From positions 326,150 through 390,149 of the forward strand of contig JUHI01000005.1 in NCBI GenBank assembly GCA_000799755.1: 64,000 bases of DNA, written 5' to 3'. The notes beneath the pieces are model-generated. The model saw nothing but the letters and a program-made list of their open reading frames with translations, was not told the DNA's origin and searched no databases. Of the stretch, positions 1-9,166 are shown piece by piece (the first letter of the stretch is position 1; each line of letters starts with the position of its first letter). Position numbers and translations under genes: made by a program. Source of the stretch: Martinezella tropici. Lineage in GTDB: Bacteria > Pseudomonadota > Alphaproteobacteria > Rhizobiales > Rhizobiaceae.

Positions 1-1826
1 GCACCAAGATCGACGATGCCATCAATCAGGAAGACCTGAATATCCCGTTTTCCATTTTCAACGTCTACGAGCAGCGGGTCGTCAATCGCATGACCTACGC
101 GCGCAGCCTGCTCAATCAGAAGTTTGATTTCAATACCAAGGAAGTCTACCCGCTCGTCCGCGACAACGAGCCCTGGCCGCAGTCGGAAGCGGAAAGCAAC
201 GATCTCTGGCGCAAGCGCGTCAAGAACGACTGGCTGCGCCTGAAGCTTGCCGGGAAGGACGATGCCTCCATTCGCGATACGCTGGACAAGCGCTATCAAA
301 ATTCGCTCGAGCGTGCCTACAAGTACAAGGGCGACGATGTTTTCCAGATGTTCATGGATGCCTACACGACGTCCGTCGACCCGCATACCGATTACTTCGG
401 CGCGACTGCCTCAGCCGAATTCGATATTTCGATGAAGCTCTCGCTGGTCGGCATCGGCGCCGTCCTGCAGGAAAGAGACGATTATACGACGATCCGCGAA
501 CTCGTGGCCGGCGGCCCGGCGCAACTATCCGGCAAGCTTGCGGTCGGTGACCGCATCACCGGCGTCGGTCAGGGCGAGAACGGCCCGATCAAGGAAGTCG
601 TCGGCACGCGTCTCGACGAAATCGTGCAGATGATCCGCGGCGCCAAGGGCTCCGTCGTGCGGCTCGACATCCTGCCGGCCGACGCTGGCCCGGATAGCAA
701 GCATCACATCATCAGCCTGGTGCGCGACAAGATCAGCCTCGACAAGCAGGCCGCCAAGCAAACGATCCTGTCGGTGAAGGATGGCGATGCCACCCGCAAG
801 ATCGGCGTCATCACCCTGCCAGCCTTCTATGAGGATTTCGAAGCTCGGCGAAAGGGCGACAAGGATTACCGCAGCGCCAGCCGTGACGTCGCCAAACTCC
901 TCACCGAACTGAAGCAGGATAAGGTTGACGGCGTGCTAATCGACCTGCGCAACAATGGCGGCGGCTCGTTGTCAGAGGCGATCGACCTGACGGGTCTGTT
1001 CGTCGGCAAGGGCCCCGTGGTGCAGCAACGGGATGCGGGCGGCGAAGTCGAAGTTTCGAGCGACGATCTTGCCACTCCGGCCTGGACCGGCCCGCTCGGC
1101 GTGCTGATCAATCGCGGTTCCGCATCCGCTTCCGAAATCTTTGCGGCCGCGATCCAGGATTACGGCCGCGGCGTGATCATCGGCGAGCCGAGCTTCGGCA
1201 AGGGCACGGTGCAAACCGTGGTCAATCTCGATCAGGTCGCCCATAACGCAAAGCCGAAATTCGGTGAGCTGAAGCTGACGGTTGCTCAATTCTTCCGCGT
1301 CAACGGGGGTACGACACAGTTGCGCGGCGTGACGCCCGACATCAGCCTGCCGGGACTTTCGGATCTCAAGACCTTCGGCGAGTCGAGCTACGACAATGCT
1401 CTGCCGTGGACGCAGGTAAAGCCGGCGAATTACAAGCCCTGGGGTGACATCCAGGCGGTGCTGCCGCAATTGCAAAGCCGCCACGATGCCCGCGTGAAGA
1501 ATGATTCGGAATACCAGCGCTTCGTGGAAGACATCGCCACGCTGAAGGAGCAGCGCGATAAGAAGGTGATTTCCCTCAACGAAACCGAACGTCGCGACGA
1601 ACTGACCGCCCAGGCAAATCGTCTCAAGGCGCGCGGTCAGGTCAATGATGGCCTCGACACCAGCGAAGATGATGGCCTGCAGGCAAACGAACGCAGCTTG
1701 AGCGCCGATATCGCCATCGAAAAAGCGCGCAAAAACGCAAAGGACATCCTGCAGACCGAAGCCGCCTCCATCGTTGCCGACGAGGCGGATTTGCAAGTCG
1801 GCGTGTCGAAGGCCGCGGCGAAGTAA
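1..1826 (+). CDS. prc: Carboxy-terminal processing (tail-specific) protease, 5' partial
   Basis: S41-family serine protease of the Prc/Tsp type, which degrades or trims periplasmic proteins from their C-termini. The frame is open to the left edge, so the start lies outside the window; the ATG at 90 is internal. Counting from that ATG there is a PDZ-like segment at about 110-190, then the protease core. The motif GSASASEIFAAA holds the likely catalytic Ser346, and the Lys of SFGKGTVQ (Lys371) is 25 residues further, the spacing seen in known Tsp/CtpA enzymes. The C-terminal 150 residues are charged and helical, like the C-terminal domain of E. coli Prc. A hairpin follows the stop codon. Confidence 0.93.
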   Translation, partial: TKIDDAINQEDLNIPFSIFNVYEQRVVNRMTYARSLLNQKFDFNTKEVYPLVRDNEPWPQSEAESNDLWRKRVKNDWLRLKLAGKDDASIRDTLDKRYQNSLERAYKYKGDDVFQMFMDAYTTSVDPHTDYFGATASAEFDISMKLSLVGIGAVLQERDDYTTIRELVAGGPAQLSGKLAVGDRITGVGQGENGPIKEVVGTRLDEIVQMIRGAKGSVVRLDILPADAGPDSKHHIISLVRDKISLDKQAAKQTILSVKDGDATRKIGVITLPAFYEDFEARRKGDKDYRSASRDVAKLLTELKQDKVDGVLIDLRNNGGGSLSEAIDLTGLFVGKGPVVQQRDAGGEVEVSSDDLATPAWTGPLGVLINRGSASASEIFAAAIQDYGRGVIIGEPSFGKGTVQTVVNLDQVAHNAKPKFGELKLTVAQFFRVNGGTTQLRGVTPDISLPGLSDLKTFGESSYDNALPWTQVKPANYKPWGDIQAVLPQLQSRHDARVKNDSEYQRFVEDIATLKEQRDKKVISLNETERRDELTAQANRLKARGQVNDGLDTSEDDGLQANERSLSADIAIEKARKNAKDILQTEAASIVADEADLQVGVSKAAAK

Positions 1827-1854
1827 TCGGCAAGCTCGCCCCGGCCCTGCTTAC

Positions 1855-1885
1855 CGCGACCGATGTCGAATGCTCATCGGTCGCG
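1855..1885. terminator. Hairpin after the Prc-type protease gene
   Basis: A perfect 11-bp stem (CGCGACCGATG pairing with CATCGGTCGCG) around a 9-nt loop, 29 nt after the stop codon. The right arm is followed by CAAAA rather than a T-run on the plus strand, so it is terminator-like rather than a textbook intrinsic terminator. Confidence 0.55.
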
Positions 1886-2032
1886 CAAAATCGGGGCATC
1901 ATCACTGCAGTTGCGACGCCAGTATCACGGTTTCATCTGCGATCTGCCAACATCAAAGCGAACGGCTGGCACCTTTGCAAAGCTCGATCGCCGGCATCGT
2001 GCCGTTCGGCCTCCTCCTGCGACGCCAGCCGA

Positions 2033-3349
2033 TCAGGAGCACCACTTCTGCACCGCGAGCGCAATCGCCTTGGTACAATCGATAAGATCGCGCACAGACA
2101 CGCGCTCGTTCGGCTGATGAGCCTGTGCCGGGTCTCCCGGCCCGAAATTAATGGTCGGCGTGTTGCCGAGCGACGTCGGGAGACCGATGTCACTATGGGC
2201 GCCGAATCCGGATAGAGCCGAAGACAGATCGGCGGCTTCCACTGCCTCCTGCAACAACTGAACGAAGGGATTATCGGCTGGAACTTCCGCGCAATCCGCA
2301 TCGAGTATCCATTCTACTCTCGCCGGATGTTGGCGCAGATAGGGATCAGCCTGGCAGACATTCTTCACATGCTCCTCGATCTCGCGCTTCACATGGCCAC
2401 CGAGACCGAATTCGTCCTTTTCGCTCGGCAGATATTGCGCATCGATGATGATCTCGGCCTTGCCCGCCATCGATGATGGGTGCTCGCCGGCCTTGACCTG
2501 AGTGACGATGATCTGGTTCGGCAGATCCATCAGCGGATGGTTCTTCTTCGGGTCGAACATCCAGCGCCGGTTGAGGATATCGATGCCGTCGAGCATCTGG
2601 CGGCAAAGCTGGACGGCATCCACCGGGCCGCTCGTATACCAGGCGTTCGGCGTCAACTCGGCGTGTCCACCAATGCCATCGATGATGATCTTGCCCCATA
2701 AAATGCCGTGGCAAAGAGGAGCGATGCGATTTGCGGTCGGCTCGGTCATGATGCCGGCGTCTGCCCGGAAGCCGCGATCGACCATGGCAAGCGATCCCAT
2801 GCCGCCAATCTCCTCGTCGACGACGGTCGTAAAGACGATATCGCCCTTCAGCGGAATATTCATCTCCTTCAGGATTTCGACGGCCATCAGCATACAGGCG
2901 ACGCCGCCCTTCATGTCGACGGTGCCGCGGCCGTGCAGGAAGCCGTTCTTCAGCACCGGCACGAAGGGGTCGGTTGTCCAATGTTCAGGCGCGCCGGGCG
3001 GTACGACATCGATATGGCCGGTCAACATAATGGATCGGCCGCCGCCCGTGCCCTTCAGCACGCCGCCGAGGTTCGGCCGACCTTCGAATGTCCGGCCCTT
3101 GTTCGCGCCGGGACGCCCTTCATACTTGGCATAGAGCGCTGGCCCGTCCGGATCCCAAAGATCGGTCGAAAAGCCGAGATGTTCGAGCCGCTTCTGGAGG
3201 TAGAGCTGGCAGTCACGCTCGCCGGGGCCTGCCTCCTTCGGGTCGGATTTGACGATCGACGGAAAGGCGACGAGATCACTGAGGGTCGAAACGATACGCT
3301 CATGCGCTGCCTCGACCTGTTCGGCAATCAAAGTTTCGATGGATGGCAT
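2033..3349 (-). CDS. M20-family metallo-deacylase (ArgE/DapE type)
   Basis: A 438-residue zinc-dependent amidohydrolase that would remove an acyl or carbamoyl group from an amine; the substrate is unknown. The metal and catalytic motifs are present: GHIDVVPPG (His112, Asp114), GRGTVDMKGG (Asp145) and VVDEEIGG (Glu179, Glu180). I chose the ATG at 3349 because GGAGATAAG lies just upstream, inside the stop region of the preceding permease gene; a TTG at 3361 also opens the frame. It is the last gene of the operon, two bases after the permease stop, so it probably processes the compound that the importer brings in. Confidence 0.85.
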   Translation of the reverse strand: MPSIETLIAEQVEAAHERIVSTLSDLVAFPSIVKSDPKEAGPGERDCQLYLQKRLEHLGFSTDLWDPDGPALYAKYEGRPGANKGRTFEGRPNLGGVLKGTGGGRSIMLTGHIDVVPPGAPEHWTTDPFVPVLKNGFLHGRGTVDMKGGVACMLMAVEILKEMNIPLKGDIVFTTVVDEEIGGMGSLAMVDRGFRADAGIMTEPTANRIAPLCHGILWGKIIIDGIGGHAELTPNAWYTSGPVDAVQLCRQMLDGIDILNRRWMFDPKKNHPLMDLPNQIIVTQVKAGEHPSSMAGKAEIIIDAQYLPSEKDEFGLGGHVKREIEEHVKNVCQADPYLRQHPARVEWILDADCAEVPADNPFVQLLQEAVEAADLSSALSGFGAHSDIGLPTSLGNTPTINFGPGDPAQAHQPNERVSVRDLIDCTKAIALAVQKWCS

Positions 3350-3351
3350 TC

Positions 3352-4311
3352 TTATCTCCAATGTTTCGAGATGCGGTCTATCAAGAGGACGGCAATCAGC
3401 AGGGCGCCGACGATACCGACCTGCCAGACGGTGTTGACATTCAGCTGCAGCAAGCCGGTCTTGAGCGTGATCAGCAGGACCACGGCGGCGAGGATGCCGC
3501 CCACCCCGCCGACGCCGCCGGTAATGGCAATGCCGCCGAGCATCACCGCCGTCAGCGATTCAAGCTCGAGGTTCTGTCCGATGTTCGGTCGGGCACTGCC
3601 GAGCCATGCGATGGAAATCAGCCCGGCAAGACCGGCAAGTGCGCCGCTCAGCGCGTATATCAACAGTCGAACGCGATCGACCGGAATGCCCACGAGCCGG
3701 GCGGAACGCTCGTTGTAGCCCATCGCGAAGATCCAGGCGCCCCAGGCTGTCCGCAATAGCGTGACGGCTCCGAAGACGAAGACCGGTATGACGGTGGTGA
3801 GGAATGGCACGGGCACGCCGAAAAACACCCCACGTCCCCAAGCCAGCAGCCAGGCTGGCACGCCGGATTGGGCGGCCCCACCGGTCAAGGCGACCGCTAA
3901 GCCCGAGTAGACGAAGAGCGTCCCGAGTGTCGCGATCAAGGGCAGGATCGAGAGACGTGTGACGAGCAATCCGTTCAATGCGCCGAGTGCGGCGCCGATG
4001 ACGAGGCAGAACACTGGAATGGCGAAGACCGGCATGCCGAACTTGACGGCGAGCATGCAAAGCGTCGCAGACAGCGACACCGTCCCGCCGACCGAAAGGT
4101 CGATGCCGGCGCCACCGGCCAGAACAATCAAGCCTTGCCCCAGTGCGACCAATGCCAGGATGGTCGAAAACTGCAGGATGGTCGTCACGGTTGCCCCGTT
4201 GAACATCGCGGGCTTGAACATCGCAAACAGAAGAACGACGGCAAGCCAAAGGATGCCCAGCAGCATGAGGATGCGCGACGAGCCGATAACGGCTGGAATT
4301 CTCATCGTCAT
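3352..4311 (-). CDS. ABC transporter permease, ribose/fructose (CUT2) type
   Basis: A 319-residue inner-membrane permease of the RbsC/FrcC family with about eight to ten hydrophobic segments and the family loop ending AGGAGIDLSVGG. It pairs with the permease encoded immediately upstream. The start at 4311 gives an ATGA overlap with that gene's stop; a GTG at 4323 is an alternative. The substrate cannot be told from sequence, but the operon contains a sugar kinase fused to its regulator, which suggests a sugar or sugar derivative. Confidence 0.88.
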   Translation of the reverse strand: MTMRIPAVIGSSRILMLLGILWLAVVLLFAMFKPAMFNGATVTTILQFSTILALVALGQGLIVLAGGAGIDLSVGGTVSLSATLCMLAVKFGMPVFAIPVFCLVIGAALGALNGLLVTRLSILPLIATLGTLFVYSGLAVALTGGAAQSGVPAWLLAWGRGVFFGVPVPFLTTVIPVFVFGAVTLLRTAWGAWIFAMGYNERSARLVGIPVDRVRLLIYALSGALAGLAGLISIAWLGSARPNIGQNLELESLTAVMLGGIAITGGVGGVGGILAAVVLLITLKTGLLQLNVNTVWQVGIVGALLIAVLLIDRISKHWR

Positions 4312-5297
4312 CCCCGCATCCACTTCATTTTCAGTTCTCCAAGGCGTTTTGCTGGCATCTCAAGTGCCAGTACGCCGATCAGGAGTGCTCCGGTTACCAC
4401 CGGCTGCCAAAGCGAGGGCACACCTATGAGCAGCAGGCCGTTCTGCAGGATGCGCAGGAGCACGACACCGAGGACAGTACCAATGAGGCTACAACGGCCG
4501 CCCATGATGCTGGTCCCGCCAAGCACCACGGCTGCGATCGCGTCAAGCGCCAAGGTCGAGCCGATCGCCATTTCGACATTACGATAATTGGCCACGTAGA
4601 AACTCGCGGCCAGTCCGGTCAGTGCGCCGCTGATCACGAAGGTCGCAAGCCGCACCTTGATTACAGGCACGCCCGACAGGCGTGCCTTTTCCTCGGAATT
4701 GCCGATGGACAGGAGATGCGGACCATAGGGGGTCCGCCTGAGCGCGGTCCAGACGGCAAGATAGGCAGCGGCAATGGCGATCCCCGCCATGGGCACACCA
4801 AACACGGTTGCGCCCAAAAGCCCGGTGAGGTTCGTCGGCAAGCCCGACAGCCACTGGCCGCCGAGCAGGGCGAAAACGCCCGTCCGATAGACGCCGAAAA
4901 GACCGAGCGTGCCGACGATCGCGGGAATGCGCCCGATAACGACGACGCTGCCGGTCAAAAGACCGAGGACGGCACCCATCGCCGGGCCCAGTAGTGCGGC
5001 CGGCAGTGCACCCCAACCCGCAAGCAGCGTATTGGCGACACCGATCGCCGCAAGGCCCATGACGATGCCGATCGAGACATCGATGCCGCCCATGGCAAGC
5101 AGCAGGGTCATGCCGAGGCCGACCAGCATCAGTTCGATGCTGTTACGTACGATCGTGTCGATGTTGCCCATAGTCGCAAAGAAGGGCGATGCGGCAGTGA
5201 AGAGGAGTGCGGCGAGAATGGTGGCACAAAGGAGTGCCCATTCCCGTCCGCCCATGGCGAAGAAGACTGGTTTCGACGGTCGCATCGCGTCAGTCAT
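4308..5297 (-). CDS. ABC transporter permease, ribose/fructose (CUT2) type
   Basis: A 329-residue membrane protein homologous to the next permease in the operon, with the cytoplasmic loop LLAMGGIDVSIGIVMG near residue 65 and the C-terminal AIAAVVLGGTSIMGG segment typical of the RbsC family. Two different permeases suggest a heterodimeric channel. It starts seven bases after the stop of the binding-protein gene and overlaps the following permease gene by four bases, which favours translational coupling. Confidence 0.9.
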   Translation of the reverse strand: MTDAMRPSKPVFFAMGGREWALLCATILAALLFTAASPFFATMGNIDTIVRNSIELMLVGLGMTLLLAMGGIDVSIGIVMGLAAIGVANTLLAGWGALPAALLGPAMGAVLGLLTGSVVVIGRIPAIVGTLGLFGVYRTGVFALLGGQWLSGLPTNLTGLLGATVFGVPMAGIAIAAAYLAVWTALRRTPYGPHLLSIGNSEEKARLSGVPVIKVRLATFVISGALTGLAASFYVANYRNVEMAIGSTLALDAIAAVVLGGTSIMGGRCSLIGTVLGVVLLRILQNGLLLIGVPSLWQPVVTGALLIGVLALEMPAKRLGELKMKWMRG

Positions 5298-5303
5298 CCA
5301 GGT

Positions 5304-6290
5304 TCAGAAATTGAACTTGTCGACGTTGTCGGCGGTGAAGACAGCCGGCGGCCCGAGCAGCAGTATCCCCTTCGAAGCGTCGTAGGTGACGGGCGCCGCA
5401 AAGCCCGGAACGGTATTCTCAACCGCAAAAGGCTTGCCATCGATCAGCTGCTTGCCGGCCCAGACCGTCAGGTAGCCAAGCTGAGCCGGGTCCCACAGAA
5501 CCGTGAAGCCGAATGCGCCGCTCTTGAGGTAAGCGCGGGCCGTGTTCGGGCTGCAATAGCCGGTGCCGATGACCGAGCCGATCTTGCCGGCCGTCTCGAT
5601 CGCCTGCGCGACGCCCGGGCATGTGGAGGATGCGACCGCGACGATCGCCTTCAGATCGGGATTGGCGGTCATGAGGTCGCCTGCGATCTGTGCGGCGCGT
5701 TGTGCCGTGCCGCCGGCATATTGCGGTTCCAGGAGCTGCAGCTTCGGATATTTTTCGGCCGCTCTTTTCTTCATGAAGCCGATCCAGGCATTCAGGTTCG
5801 AGGCTGTCGCCTCGCCGGAGACGATGCCAATCTTCGCATTGTCGCCGACGCGCTTCACGAGCTCGTCGATGACAGCGCCGCCGAGACCTTCGTCGGTCGC
5901 CTGGGCGACATAGACGGCTCGCCCACTGTCGGGCGCATCGCTATCGCTGGTGAACAGCTTGATACCCTTCGCCTTTGCCGCTTCGACGACGGGGGCGATG
6001 GAGGAAGCGTCAAGCACGCTAACGGACACGGCGTTGACACCCTGGTCGATCAGGTTCTGCACAATCTGCAACTGGTCGACCGGGTTGGTATCGACCGGGC
6101 CGGTATAGATGAAATCGACGCCCAGTTCGCTTGCGGCACGTTTGCCGCCTTCTTCCATGGCGTTGAAATAGGGAATGCCGATCAGCTGCGGCACAAAGGC
6201 GACTTTCGGCTTGTCCTGCGCAAGGGCGGCCGATGCGATGACCAGTGTGAGAGATGATGCAATGAATGCTTTCTTGAGATGGTGGAACAT
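5304..6290 (-). CDS. Periplasmic sugar-binding protein of ribose-type ABC importer
   Basis: A 328-residue type I periplasmic binding protein (Peripla_BP_4, RbsB-like). The first 24 residues form a clear signal peptide (basic FHHLKK, hydrophobic core, cleavage near ALAQ). The mature part opens with KVAFVPQLIGIPYFNAMEEG and has QLQIVQNLIDQGVNAVSVSV, the usual layout for this family. The gene lies between the ATPase and the two permeases, so it supplies substrate to them. It resembles rhamnose/AI-2-like receptors as much as ribose ones, so the ligand is left open. Confidence 0.9.
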   Translation of the reverse strand: MFHHLKKAFIASSLTLVIASAALAQDKPKVAFVPQLIGIPYFNAMEEGGKRAASELGVDFIYTGPVDTNPVDQLQIVQNLIDQGVNAVSVSVLDASSIAPVVEAAKAKGIKLFTSDSDAPDSGRAVYVAQATDEGLGGAVIDELVKRVGDNAKIGIVSGEATASNLNAWIGFMKKRAAEKYPKLQLLEPQYAGGTAQRAAQIAGDLMTANPDLKAIVAVASSTCPGVAQAIETAGKIGSVIGTGYCSPNTARAYLKSGAFGFTVLWDPAQLGYLTVWAGKQLIDGKPFAVENTVPGFAAPVTYDASKGILLLGPPAVFTADNVDKFNF

Positions 6291-6320
6291 AAGAGCCTCT
6301 CTGGAGATTGGACGCGCTTC

Positions 6321-7091
6321 TTATTGTTTGTTTTCAAGCGCTCGCACGTCGGGGTGAGCGCCTGTTATGAGGGATACGATCTCTTCCGGCGTCGTGTCCT
6401 GCCGCCGTCTTTCTGCGACCTTACGGCCACGGCGGAAGACGACCATGCGATCTGCGACTTCGAAGACATCGGCGATATTGTGGCTGATCAGCACGACGGC
6501 GCAGCCGCGCTCGGCAAGGCGACGCGTCAGCGACAGGACCTTGCGCGTCTCGGCAACGGCAAGGGCTGCGGTCGGCTCGTCCATGATGACAAGCCTGGCG
6601 TTCAGATTGAGCGCGCGGCAGATCGCGACCGCCTGGCGTTGACCGCCCGACAAACTGCCGACCGGCGCCTCCGGGTCCGAGATATGCGCGTCGAGTTCGT
6701 GCAGCAACGCATCGACCCGGTCGCGCATTTCGGTGCGCCGCAGGAACGGGATGCCAAGAACGGAATGCTTCAGTTCCCGACCGAGAAAGACATTCTCGGC
6801 GATGGAGAGGTTCTCCGATAGCGCCAGTTCCTGAAAGATCGTGGCGATGCCCGAGCCTGCGGCATCCTTTGGCGACGAGAAGGTCACCGGCTTTCCTTCG
6901 ACCAGCAATTCGCCGTCACTCTGGGCATGGGCGCCCGCCAGGATTTTCACGAAGGTGGATTTGCCGGCTCCGTTGTCGCCGAGCAGGGCAAGGACTTCGC
7001 CGCTGTTGATGTCGAGGTCGACGCCGGTCAATGCGGCAAGCGCGCCGAAGCGCTTGCTGATGCCGTTCGCCCGTAAGAAAGGATATGTCAT
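6321..7091 (-). CDS. ABC transporter ATPase, single-domain (FrcA-like)
   Basis: A 256-residue ATPase with Walker A GDNGAGKST near residue 40, signature LSGGQRQAVAICRAL and Walker B LVIMDEPTAAL. Ribose-type importers usually have a duplicated ATPase of about 500 residues; this one has a single cassette, as in rhizobial fructose importers of the FrcA type. The frame runs further upstream, but the ATG at 7091 has AGGGGA eight bases before it and follows the previous stop by 26 bases, so I prefer it. Confidence 0.9.
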   Translation of the reverse strand: MTYPFLRANGISKRFGALAALTGVDLDINSGEVLALLGDNGAGKSTFVKILAGAHAQSDGELLVEGKPVTFSSPKDAAGSGIATIFQELALSENLSIAENVFLGRELKHSVLGIPFLRRTEMRDRVDALLHELDAHISDPEAPVGSLSGGQRQAVAICRALNLNARLVIMDEPTAALAVAETRKVLSLTRRLAERGCAVVLISHNIADVFEVADRMVVFRRGRKVAERRRQDTTPEEIVSLITGAHPDVRALENKQ

Positions 7092-7117
7092 TTTTTTGTT
7101 CCCCTGCGTCACGCTTC

Positions 7118-7885
7118 CTATGCGGCACGATTGACCCATCGCAGAATGTTCTTCCAAAGCGTGGCATAGCCGGGCCAGGCGACGAACTCGTTCGGCAGCC
7201 AATGCGGCCCGATATCGGAGGTCCATGCGACGGTTCGGCCATTCCCGTATTTGCCCGTCACCAGCAGCGGATGGCCGCCTTCGCTGTCAGGCAGCGTCGC
7301 GATCACCTCCACATCAGGCTGATCTTTCGCCACCACTTCGTTGGCACCCAGCAGCAGTGGCCAGTCGCCGCCGACCCCTGCGAGAATTTCATGATCCCTT
7401 CTGACGACGGCGCGGAAACCTTCCGGAATTTCCAGCCGGTCGTCATAGGGAAGGCAGGCGACCGGCAGCGCCTCCTCGACGGGCGTACGACGCCAGCGTG
7501 CCTTGCCGTCGATCCCCTGAAAGCTGAAATAGCCGCCGGCCATCACCAGGCCGCCACCGGCAGCCGTCCAGTCCCGGATAATCTTCAAGCGGTTTACGAC
7601 AGGCTTTCCGTGCAGCCATACCGCTGGCGGCAGGAGAAGCGAATTGGCGCCGATATCAGAGAGAATGATGACCTGATAGGCCAACAGCTCTTCCAGCGAA
7701 AACGGGAATTTCTCGACGCTGTCATGCGCAGTCATGTAGGTGATGTCGAATTCGTCGCCCTGAAGGGCGGCGACCAGCGGTTCGGCACCCAGATGGAAGG
7801 TGACGCTGCCGAACTGGTCGAAACCTTTGTAATGGGTGGCCGAACTGACCCAACTTTCCCCCACCAACAGAACCTTGATCGTCAT
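7118..7885 (-). CDS. Glutamine-amidotransferase-like protein (DUF1355 type)
   Basis: A 255-residue cytoplasmic protein resembling the putative glutamine amidotransferase family PF07090. Visible features are the opening KVLLVGESWVSSATHYKG, a Rossmann-like VIILSDIGANSLLLP, the glycine-rich AAGGGLVMAGGYFSFQG, and the C-terminal GNGRTVAWTSDIGPHW followed by WPGYATLWKNILRWV. No biochemical role is established for this family that I know of. It is second in the operon, between the regulator-kinase and the ATPase, so it may act on the imported compound. Confidence 0.75.
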   Translation of the reverse strand: MTIKVLLVGESWVSSATHYKGFDQFGSVTFHLGAEPLVAALQGDEFDITYMTAHDSVEKFPFSLEELLAYQVIILSDIGANSLLLPPAVWLHGKPVVNRLKIIRDWTAAGGGLVMAGGYFSFQGIDGKARWRRTPVEEALPVACLPYDDRLEIPEGFRAVVRRDHEILAGVGGDWPLLLGANEVVAKDQPDVEVIATLPDSEGGHPLLVTGKYGNGRTVAWTSDIGPHWLPNEFVAWPGYATLWKNILRWVNRAA

Positions 7886-7927
7886 TTCTATCTCCTTGCG
7901 CGATGTCGTTTCGATGATGCGGCCGAG

Positions 7928-9109
7928 CTAGACCGCGGTTTTCACTTCGACCGACGGCAGCAGTGCCTCGATCTCCCGGGCGCTGGCGAGCCGCCCCTGC
8001 GCGCCTTCCACCGTCGTCGTCAAGCTGGCGCCGATCGCGGCGTGCCGGGCGGCAACGGCGAGCGACTTTTCATGCAGCCAGAGGCTGAGAAATATCCCGG
8101 CAAAAGCATCCCCCGCCCCCGTTGCATCGACCCGCGTCACCGGCAGTGCCGGCACCTCGATCGGCGCGCCTCCGCTTTTCCTGAAGACGACAGCCCCGAA
8201 CTCGCCCAATGTCAGGACGACATCGCCTCGGATCTTGATATGCTTCAGGATGCGGTCAGCCTCGTCGATCATCGAGGCAAGCGGCGTGCGAATGTCGAAG
8301 ATCTCCCGGAATATCTCATCGTTGATGAAGGTCAGATCAACCTGGCCGACGAGCGTTGCAAAGGCTGCGGGCGTGCGTGAAGCGTCGGGCAGACCGGCCG
8401 TATGCAGGCTCACCTTCCAGCCGGCCGCGTGAAACCGGGCGATCGAGGGGATCATCCGCTCGTAGTGAAATCCTTCAATGTGGACGCAGGAGCGAACATC
8501 GGCCGGTTCGATATCCATGTTCTCGGTCAGATCGATCTCGCTCAATTCGAACGTCTCGTGGATGATCGTGCGGCTGCCATTGGCCTCGATGATGACGATC
8601 GCCCGCGGCAGGCGGTTCTTTGCCGGGCGGCGGATCGGAAGGACGTTGACGTTGCGCGCAAGCAGCTCCGCCAGGGCCCATTCGCTGTCGCCATCGTCCC
8701 CGATCGCGGTCGCAAGATCGATCTGGAGCTCGTATGGCGCACCCATGCCGGCTGCGGCGACGGCCAAGTTAGCGGCCGGCCCCCCGAGCGCCTTGTTGAT
8801 ATGTTCAGCCGCGACGCGGTCGTCGCGATGCGGAAGAACCGGCACGCGGCAGAGATAGTCGAGGCAGATGTGGCCAACGACGAGCAGGCGGGGATTGCCC
8901 TCCTTCGCCTGCACCGTCTTTGCCGACAGCATGGGGAGCGAACGGGCAAATACGCTTGGCCGATAGGCCAGCTTCTGGATCGCCTCCTGGATACGCTCGG
9001 CTGTATGGGACTTGACTGGAACCGTGCCGTTCAGGAAATTCGAGACCGTGCCAACCGAAACCCCGGCGGCCTGCGCAACATCGGCGATCGTCGGGCGTCC
9101 CTTCTTCAT
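7928..9109 (-). CDS. LacI-type HTH fused to PfkB-family carbohydrate kinase
   Basis: A 393-residue fusion. Residues 1-57 are a LacI-type DNA-binding domain (PTIADVAQAAGVSVGTVSNF, then a hinge ending KLAYRPSVFARSL). Instead of the usual sugar-binding domain, residues about 73-385 form a PfkB/ribokinase-type kinase: start RLLVVGHICLDYL, first signature GGPAANLAVAAAG, second signature DATGAGDAFAG with the likely catalytic base Asp334. It is the first gene of the operon and a LacI-type operator lies 14 bp upstream. My inference is that it both phosphorylates the imported sugar and represses its own operon. Both halves are in one uninterrupted frame, so this is not an annotation merge. Confidence 0.92.
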   Translation of the reverse strand: MKKGRPTIADVAQAAGVSVGTVSNFLNGTVPVKSHTAERIQEAIQKLAYRPSVFARSLPMLSAKTVQAKEGNPRLLVVGHICLDYLCRVPVLPHRDDRVAAEHINKALGGPAANLAVAAAGMGAPYELQIDLATAIGDDGDSEWALAELLARNVNVLPIRRPAKNRLPRAIVIIEANGSRTIIHETFELSEIDLTENMDIEPADVRSCVHIEGFHYERMIPSIARFHAAGWKVSLHTAGLPDASRTPAAFATLVGQVDLTFINDEIFREIFDIRTPLASMIDEADRILKHIKIRGDVVLTLGEFGAVVFRKSGGAPIEVPALPVTRVDATGAGDAFAGIFLSLWLHEKSLAVAARHAAIGASLTTTVEGAQGRLASAREIEALLPSVEVKTAV

Positions 9110-9123
9110 AGCATCCCCATTTA

Positions 9124-9137
9124 TTGAAACGCTTCAA
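9124..9137. promoter_or_regulatory. LacI-type operator of the kinase/importer operon
   Basis: TTGAAACGCTTCAA is a 14-bp near-perfect palindrome centred on CG, the usual form of LacI-family sites. It lies between the predicted -10 box and the start codon of the LacI-PfkB gene, so binding there would block initiation. Confidence 0.7.
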
Positions 9138-9166
9138 ATGCTAAGAAGCGAATGGAGATGCGTCAA
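9138..9166 (-). promoter_or_regulatory. Sigma-70-like promoter of the LacI-PfkB operon
   Basis: On the minus strand TTGACG (9166-9161) and TAGCAT (9143-9138) are separated by 17 bp. The transcript would start inside the palindromic operator just downstream. This is a pattern match, not a mapped start. Confidence 0.5.

Noticed and set aside
7085..8380. 431-residue ORF opposite the amidotransferase-like and kinase genes
   Set aside because: It spans two well-supported genes and has no motifs.
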